DNA of 64,000 nucleotides from an uncultured Lachnospiraceae bacterium. Its GTDB lineage: Bacteria > Bacillota > Clostridia > Lachnospirales > Lachnospiraceae. The position numbers and the translations under genes were made by a program. Within the stretch, counting starts at the first letter, position 1, and each line of letters starts with the position of its first letter. Under the pieces are notes generated by a model. The model was given only the letters and a program-made list of their open reading frames with translations. It was not told where the DNA came from and searched no databases. This document shows positions 57,938 to 64,000 of the stretch, in pieces. Location: positions 1 to 64,000 of the forward strand of contig CAMOSN010000003.1 of the NCBI GenBank assembly GCA_946624935.1. Direction: 5' to 3'.

Positions 57938-59104
57938 TTATGCGATGCGGCGTACGCGGAATACACCATCGAGGGAGCGGATCTGTGCCAGCTGGGCGTC
58001 GGTAACGTCGTCCTCGAGGTCGAACAGGGTGTAGGCGAATTCGCCGCGGCTGGCATTGCTCATGTTGGCGATGTTCTGGTCGGCGAGGATGCCGGTGAAG
58101 CGGCTGATCATCTGCCGGATGTTTTTGTGGCAGATGGCGATACGCACTTTGCTTTTGCAGATGCCCATGGAGCAGGCCGGATAGTTGACGCTGTTGCGGA
58201 TGTTGCCGTTTTCGAGGTAGTCACGGATCTGGCTGACGGCCATTCTCGCACAGTTGTCCTCGGATTCGGAGGTGGAGGCACCCAGGTGCGGGATGAGGAT
58301 CACGCCCTTGCGGCCTGCGGTGACGGGGTTGGGGAAGTCGGATACGTACCGGCTGATCCGGCCCTGTGCAAGGGCGTTGACCACGGCCTGTTCATCGACC
58401 AGCAGGTCACGGGCAAAGTTGAGCAGGACGGCATTTTCCTTCATCATGGAAATCTGCTGCTCTCCGATCATGCACTTTGTGCTGTCGGTGAGGGGCACAT
58501 GGATGGTGATGTAATCGCATTCGCTGTAGATGCGGTCCACTTCGTTGATGTGCTGGATGCTGCGCGACAATGCCCAGGCTGCGTCCACGGAGATGTAGGG
58601 ATCGTAGCCGTATACGTCCATTCCGAGATGGATGGCTGCATTTGCCACGCGCACGCCGATGGCGCCAAGGCCGATGACGCCGAGTTTCTTTCCTGCCAGT
58701 TCATGACCGGCGAAGCGCTTTTTCTCTTTTTCGGTGTCCTTCGCGATGTTCGCGGTGCTGCCGCTGGCGGATACGGAGTTGACCCAGTTGACCCCGCCGA
58801 CGATATCGCGGGAGGCGAGCAGCATGCCTGCGAATACAAGTTCTTTCACGCCGTTGGCATTTGCTCCGGGGGTGTTGAATACAACGATTCCCTGCTCGGC
58901 ATACCGGGCCGAGGGAATGTTGTTGACGCCTGCCCCTGCTCTGGCCACACAGGCTACTTCCTCCGGAAGTTCCATGTCAAGCATGCTGGCACTGCGTACA
59001 AGCACGGCCTGTGCATTGGTAAGTGTTTCGGTGCGTACATAATCCGGGGTGAAGCCTTCCAGGCCGGCCTGGGAAATGGGGTTCAGGCAGATGTAATGTT
59101 GCAT
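57938..59104 (-). CDS. serA: Phosphoglycerate dehydrogenase-type D-2-hydroxyacid dehydrogenase
   Basis: AGAGVNNIP, LGVIGLGAIGVRVANAA, LLNFARDLLVDEQAVVNAL; next to serC. Confidence 0.92.
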   Translation of the reverse strand: MQHYICLNPISQAGLEGFTPDYVRTETLTNAQAVLVRSASMLDMELPEEVACVARAGAGVNNIPSARYAEQGIVVFNTPGANANGVKELVFAGMLLASRDIVGGVNWVNSVSASGSTANIAKDTEKEKKRFAGHELAGKKLGVIGLGAIGVRVANAAIHLGMDVYGYDPYISVDAAWALSRSIQHINEVDRIYSECDYITIHVPLTDSTKCMIGEQQISMMKENAVLLNFARDLLVDEQAVVNALAQGRISRYVSDFPNPVTAGRKGVILIPHLGASTSESEDNCARMAVSQIRDYLENGNIRNSVNYPACSMGICKSKVRIAICHKNIRQMISRFTGILADQNIANMSNASRGEFAYTLFDLEDDVTDAQLAQIRSLDGVFRVRRIA

Positions 59105-59191
59105 GTGGTGTATTTCTCCTTTTTGCTGCGTGATTTCAGCTCCGGCGGATGCCGGAGCTGTCTTATTCATTTATCTATTTGTTTTTCAGAA

Positions 59192-60274
59192 TCACAGGTT
59201 GTCCTTCTCGTACTCCTTCATGAAGGCGACGAGCTTCTCCACGCCTTCCACGGGCATGGCGTTGTAGATGCTTGCGCGCATGCCGCCCACGGTGCGGTGT
59301 CCCTTCAGATTGACGAAGCCTTCCCGGGTCGCTGCCTTGATGAAGGCGGCGTCCTTTTCGGCATCGCCGGTGACGAAGGGTACGTTCATCAGGGAGCGGT
59401 CCTCCTTACGTACGGTTCCATGGAAGAGTTTGCTCTCATCCAGATAATTGTAGAGAATGGCTGCCTTCTTTTCATTGCGTTCCTTCATCGCTGCCAGGCC
59501 GCCGTTCTTTTTCAGCCATTTGAACACCAGGCCGCAGATGTAGATGCAGTAGCAGTTCGGCGTGTTGTACATGGAGTTGTTGTCGGCGTGGGTCTTGAAC
59601 TTCATCATGGTGGGCGTCCCGGGCAGGGTGTCCTCCGTGATCAGGTCGTCCCGGACGATGGAGATCACCATGCCGGCCGGGCCGATGTTCTTCTGCACGC
59701 CGCCGTACAGGATGCCGTATTTCGACACGTCAACCGGCTCGGAAAGGAAGCAGGAGGACACATCGGAGACGAGCAGCTTACCCTTGGTGTCGGGCAGTTT
59801 TTTGTACTTCGTGCCGTAGATGGTATTGTTTTCGCAGATGTACACGTAATCGGCATCCTCGTCCACCGGAAGATCGGAACAGTCCGGAATGTAGGAGAAG
59901 GTCTGATCCTCACTGGATGCGATCTTTACGGCCTCACCGTATTTGGAAGCCTCCTGCCAGGCCTTTTTCGCCCACTGACCGGTGACAATGTAGTCGGCCT
60001 TGCGGTTTTTCATAAGGTTCATGGGGATCATGGCAAACTGCAGTGACGCACCGCCCTGCAGATACAGGATCTTATAATTGGACGGGATCGCAAGAAGGTC
60101 ACGCAGATCCTCCTGGGTCTCATTGATCAGATCGTCAAACACCTTTGAGCGGTGGCTCATCTCCATCACGGACATCCCTGTGCCATGATAGTCCATCATT
60201 TCCTGCGCTGCCTGTGCCAGCACTTCTTCCGGCAGAACTGCCGGGCCGGCGGAAAAATTGTATACTCTGCTCAT
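59192..60274 (-). CDS. serC: Phosphoserine aminotransferase
   Basis: MSRVYNFSAGPAVLPEEVLAQAAQEMMDYHGTGMSVMEMSHRSK. Confidence 0.97.
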   Translation of the reverse strand: MSRVYNFSAGPAVLPEEVLAQAAQEMMDYHGTGMSVMEMSHRSKVFDDLINETQEDLRDLLAIPSNYKILYLQGGASLQFAMIPMNLMKNRKADYIVTGQWAKKAWQEASKYGEAVKIASSEDQTFSYIPDCSDLPVDEDADYVYICENNTIYGTKYKKLPDTKGKLLVSDVSSCFLSEPVDVSKYGILYGGVQKNIGPAGMVISIVRDDLITEDTLPGTPTMMKFKTHADNNSMYNTPNCYCIYICGLVFKWLKKNGGLAAMKERNEKKAAILYNYLDESKLFHGTVRKEDRSLMNVPFVTGDAEKDAAFIKAATREGFVNLKGHRTVGGMRASIYNAMPVEGVEKLVAFMKEYEKDNL

Positions 60275-60309
60275 ACTGCTGTTTCGTTCCTTTTCTTAGT
60301 TTACTTCAA

Positions 60310-61989
60310 TCAATTGCTGTTCAGATCGTCCTGGTCAAACACCTCGTCGATGGCATGTCCTGCGGCGACCATGGGGAATACTTTGTCGTCTTCATGGATG
60401 ATACAGTCGATCACCACGGGGCGCTTCATCTCAATGGCACTACGCAGAGCGGGGGCAAACTCCTCCGGCTTCTCCACGCGAATGCCTTCCGCGCCGAGGG
60501 CCTGAGCTACCTTTACGAAATCCACTCCGTCGTTCAAGGTGGTGTGTGCATAGCGCTCTGCGTAGAACAGGGTCTGCCACTGACGCACCATGCCCAGCAC
60601 GTGGTTGTTCACGACTACTTCGATCACCGGGATGTTGCTGCGCGCTGCCGTCGCGAGCTCGTTGAGGTTCATGCGCAGGCAGCCGTCTCCGGCCACATTG
60701 ATCACGGTCTGATCGGGGCATCCCACCTTGGCACCGATCGCAGCGCCCAGGCCGTAGCCCATGGTTCCCAGGCCGCCGGAGGTCAGCAGCTGATGCGGAC
60801 GGGAGTATTTGTAATACTGGGCCGCCCACATCTGGTGCTGCCCGACTTCCGTCACGATGATCGCATCGCCCTTCGTCACCTCGTAGATCTGCTCGACAAT
60901 ATACGGCCCGGTGAGCTTTCCGGTCTCATATTTCAGCGGATACCGCTCCTTGAGGTCCTTGATAAGTGCCATCCATTCCGGATGGGACTGCTGCTCGAGC
61001 ATCGGCAGAAGCCTGCGAAGCACTTCCTTCACATCGCCGATCACCGATGCGTCCACCAGAACGTTCTTGTTGATCTCGGCGGCATCCACGTCGATCTGCA
61101 GGATGCGCGCGTGTCTGGCAAATTTCTTTGCATTTCCGGTCACGCGGTCGCTGAAGCGTGCGCCGAGGGCGATCAGAAGATCACACTGGGCCACGCCCAG
61201 GTTGGAGGCCTTGGTGCCGTGCATGCCAAGCATGCCGGTGTAGCGCTCCCCGTGTCCGTCATAGGCGCCCTTCCCCATCAGGGTGTCGGTGACCGGGGCG
61301 TCCAGCTTCTTTGCAAACGCATCGATCTCTTCCGATGCGTCCGCGATCACACTGCCGCCGCCCACCAGAATGAAGGGTTTTTTGCTCTTTGCGATCAGCT
61401 TCGCGGCACGCTCCAGATCACTGCGGCGAATGCTCAGATCGCTTTTCTCCACCGGATCGGGTTTGCAGGGAACAAAATCCGTCACCTCTGCGGTGGCACT
61501 CTTGGTAATATCGATCAGCACCGGGCCGGGCCGCCCCTCCTTCGCGATGCGGAAGGCGCTGCGCACGGCGGATGCAAGCTTCGTGACATCCTTTACGATG
61601 TAGCTGTGCTTCGTGATCGGCATGGTCACGCCTGCAATATCGATCTCCTGAAAGCTGTCCCGGCCAAGAAGGGCTGTGCCCACGTTTGCAGTGATTGCAA
61701 CGATCGGAACGGAATCCATGTAAGCCGTCGCGATGCCGGTGACCAGATTGGTCGCCCCGGGACCGGAGGTGGCCAGGCACACGCCGACCTTACCTGTCGC
61801 ACGCGCATAGCCGTCGGCCGCATGAGAAGCGCCCTGCTCATGGGAGGTGAGCACATGGCGGATCTCGTCGCTGTGCTTATAAAGTTCATCGTATATATTG
61901 AGGATCGCACCGCCCGGATACCCGAACACGGTATCCACGCCCTGCTCCTTCAGGCACTCGATCAAGATCTGTGATCCGTTCAGTTTCAT
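60310..61989 (-). CDS. ilvB: Acetolactate synthase large subunit
   Basis: FGYPGGAILNIYDEL, ATSGPGATNLVTGIATAYMDS, GDGCLRMNLNELATA. Confidence 0.97.
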   Translation of the reverse strand: MKLNGSQILIECLKEQGVDTVFGYPGGAILNIYDELYKHSDEIRHVLTSHEQGASHAADGYARATGKVGVCLATSGPGATNLVTGIATAYMDSVPIVAITANVGTALLGRDSFQEIDIAGVTMPITKHSYIVKDVTKLASAVRSAFRIAKEGRPGPVLIDITKSATAEVTDFVPCKPDPVEKSDLSIRRSDLERAAKLIAKSKKPFILVGGGSVIADASEEIDAFAKKLDAPVTDTLMGKGAYDGHGERYTGMLGMHGTKASNLGVAQCDLLIALGARFSDRVTGNAKKFARHARILQIDVDAAEINKNVLVDASVIGDVKEVLRRLLPMLEQQSHPEWMALIKDLKERYPLKYETGKLTGPYIVEQIYEVTKGDAIIVTEVGQHQMWAAQYYKYSRPHQLLTSGGLGTMGYGLGAAIGAKVGCPDQTVINVAGDGCLRMNLNELATAARSNIPVIEVVVNNHVLGMVRQWQTLFYAERYAHTTLNDGVDFVKVAQALGAEGIRVEKPEEFAPALRSAIEMKRPVVIDCIIHEDDKVFPMVAAGHAIDEVFDQDDLNSN

Positions 61990-62040
61990 TCTTCTTCCTC
62001 TCGAAATATTCTCTGTATCTGTTATCGTATCGTGGGACCT

Positions 62041-63720
62041 TTATTCCTCGCTGCTTCCCGGGATCTCCAGCACCGCACCGCGGTTTCCGCTGGTCACCAT
62101 GGCAGCATAGCGGGCGAGGTATCCGGTCGTGATCTTCGGTTTTCTCGGCTTCCAGGCTGCGCGGCGTCTTGCCAGCTCCTCGTCGTCCACCTTCAGCTCC
62201 AGCTTCAGGCCGGGGATGTCGATGTGAATCATATCGCCCTCTTCCACCAGAGCGATGGGGCCGCCCACGGCTGCTTCAGGAGAGACATGTCCGATGGAGG
62301 CACCTCTGGAGGCGCCGGAGAAGCGTCCGTCCGTGATCAGCGCAACGCTGGATCCCAGGCCCATTCCGGCGATGGCGGAGGTGGGGTTGAGCATTTCGCG
62401 CATGCCCGGACCGCCCTTCGGTCCCTCATAGCGGATGACCACCACATCGCCCGGATTGATCTTTCCGCCGAGGATCGCCTCGATGGCATCCTCCTCGCAG
62501 TCGAATACGCGGGCCGGACCGTCGTGGACCATCATCTCGGGGACGACGGCGGAGCGCTTTACGATACCGGAATCCGGTGCAAGGTTGCCCTTGAGCGCCG
62601 CCAGGCCGCCGGTCTGACTGTAGGGATTGTCCAGGGGACGGATGACCTCGGGATCGCGCACCTCACAGCCGGCGATGTTTTCCCCGACAGTGTGTCCGGT
62701 GACGGTCATGCAGTCCAGGTTCAGCAGATTTTTCTGAGAAAGCTCGTTCATGACGGCATACACGCCGCCGGCTTCGTTCAGGTCCTCCATGTAGGTGGGG
62801 CCGGCCGGTGCCAGATGGCACAGGTTCGGTGTGCGTGCGCTCACCTCGTTGGCGATATCCACGTTCAGCTCCACGCCTGCCTCGTGCGCGATGGCCGGCA
62901 GATGCAGCATGCTGTTGGTGGAGCAGCCCAGGGCCATGTCCACGGTCAGGGCATTCATAAAGGCCTTCTCGGTCATGATGTCTCTGGGACGGATGTTCTG
63001 CTCCAGAAGCTTCATGATCTGCATGCCGGCTTCCTTCGCCAGACGGATTCTCGCAGAGTAGACTGCGGGGATGGTTCCGTTGCCGCGCAGGCCCATGCCC
63101 AGCACCTCGGTGAGGCAGTTCATGCTGTTGGCGGTGTACATACCGGAGCAGGAGCCGCAGGTGGGACAGACGTCGTTTTCAAACTGGGTCAGGCCGCTAT
63201 CACTGAGCTTGCCGGCTGCGTGCTCACCCACTGCCTCGAACATGGAGGAAAGGCTGCGCTTGCGGCCGTTCACATGTCCGGCCAGCATCGGTCCGCCGCT
63301 CACGAAGATCGTGGGGATGTTCAGGCGGGCTGCCGCCATCAGAAGTCCCGGTACATTTTTATCACAGTTGGGGATCATGACCAGCGCATCGAACTGATGG
63401 GCTCTGGCCATGGCCTCTGTGGAATCGGCGATCAGATCTCTGGTGACCAGAGAGTATTTCATTCCCTCATGGCCCATGGCGATTCCGTCGCAGACGGCGA
63501 TTGCAGGAAACTCACGCGGAACGCCGCCGGCCATGGCAACGCCCATTTTGACTGCCTGCGTGATCTTGTCCAGGTTCATGTGTCCCGGGACGATCTCGTT
63601 ATAGGAATTGACGATACCGATCAGAGGGCGGCGCATTTCCTCTGCGCTCAGGCCCAGTGCGTTGAAAAGAGAACGATGGGGTGCCTGCTGGACGCCCTTT
63701 TTCACTGCATCACTCTTCAT
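62041..63720 (-). CDS. ilvD: Dihydroxy-acid dehydratase
   Basis: [38 protein letters not shown]. Confidence 0.97.
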   Translation of the reverse strand: MKSDAVKKGVQQAPHRSLFNALGLSAEEMRRPLIGIVNSYNEIVPGHMNLDKITQAVKMGVAMAGGVPREFPAIAVCDGIAMGHEGMKYSLVTRDLIADSTEAMARAHQFDALVMIPNCDKNVPGLLMAAARLNIPTIFVSGGPMLAGHVNGRKRSLSSMFEAVGEHAAGKLSDSGLTQFENDVCPTCGSCSGMYTANSMNCLTEVLGMGLRGNGTIPAVYSARIRLAKEAGMQIMKLLEQNIRPRDIMTEKAFMNALTVDMALGCSTNSMLHLPAIAHEAGVELNVDIANEVSARTPNLCHLAPAGPTYMEDLNEAGGVYAVMNELSQKNLLNLDCMTVTGHTVGENIAGCEVRDPEVIRPLDNPYSQTGGLAALKGNLAPDSGIVKRSAVVPEMMVHDGPARVFDCEEDAIEAILGGKINPGDVVVIRYEGPKGGPGMREMLNPTSAIAGMGLGSSVALITDGRFSGASRGASIGHVSPEAAVGGPIALVEEGDMIHIDIPGLKLELKVDDEELARRRAAWKPRKPKITTGYLARYAAMVTSGNRGAVLEIPGSSEE

Positions 63721-63844
63721 GGTTTTCTCTCCTTACATCAAAAAATCCTGTTCTACCTGTCCATTTTCTATCCGCTGTTTGCGTGACGGAAAATTGCTTA
63801 GCTGAAGTTTTATCCTGTGCTTTCCTGCTGTATCACACTTGTTC

Positions 63845-64000
63845 CTAACGTGCTTCGATATGCCGGGCCACCTGGTCGCCCATCTCCTTCGTGCCGACCT
63901 TCCTGGTGCCCGGGGTGTAGATGTCCGCGGTGCGGTATCCCTCCCGAAGTACCTGCCGGACGGCTTCCTCCACTGCATCGGCCGCCTCGTCCTGATCCAG
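63845..64000 (-). CDS. leuB: 3-isopropylmalate dehydrogenase, C-terminal part (truncated by window edge)
   Basis: Minus-strand translation ...[46 protein letters not shown]. Confidence 0.85.
   Translation of the reverse strand: MDQDEAADAVEEAVRQVLREGYRTADIYTPGTRKVGTKEMGDQVARHIEAR

Noticed and set aside
57908-60046. 712-aa plus-strand ORF opposite serA/serC
   Set aside because: Shadow ORF antisense to two clearly identified genes; His/Asp/Val-rich composition without recognisable motifs, typical of antisense frames in GC-rich genes.
62032-63786. 584-aa plus-strand ORF
   Set aside because: Antisense to ilvD; no family motifs.
1-64000. Defence system, prophage or integrative element
   Set aside because: No integrase, transposase, phage structural, restriction, toxin-antitoxin or Cas motifs recognised in any supplied ORF.

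Overview
Chromosomal window from a GC-rich Firmicute, probably Lachnospiraceae/Clostridia (inferred from gene content). Nearly all genes are on the minus strand. Main blocks: dapF, methyltransferase, hisC; the clostridial cluster sigma-like/rho/rpmE/DUF1385/prmC/prfA; CdaR-like regulator and type III glutamine synthetase; a sugar-sensing operon (two substrate-binding proteins, YesM-type kinase, YesN-type regulator) with no transporter in view; a PucR regulator divergent from an MFS transporter and a UroD-family protein; split chromate transporter; tRNA-Leu(AAG); MATE pump; RNase E/G with two radical-SAM-associated genes; two giant surface-protein genes (3144-aa SpaA/Cna-B adhesin and 1283-aa transglutaminase-like protein with Cys repeats); SUV3-like helicase, phospholipase, NUDIX, CsoR-like regulator, glgB, DUF1015; and a serA-serC-ilvB-ilvD-leuB biosynthetic block. 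The most unusual signals lie outside the genes: (1) a family of at least 15 interspersed hairpins with an almost invariant 11-nt loop AGAACCGTCCC and covarying arms (TGGGACAG/CTGTCCCA or CAAACAG/CTGTTTG), with a consistent orientation relative to genes; (2) a 218-bp element (57695-57912) bounded by 31/32-nt inverted repeats with nested hairpins, a candidate ncRNA or MITE between serA and DUF1015; (3) pervasive 33-37 bp tandem repeats between genes and inside housekeeping genes (prmC, rho, rng, histidine kinase). No CRISPR, prophage, transposase or recognised defence genes were found. All calls come from reading the sequence and supplied ORFs; no database search was run.
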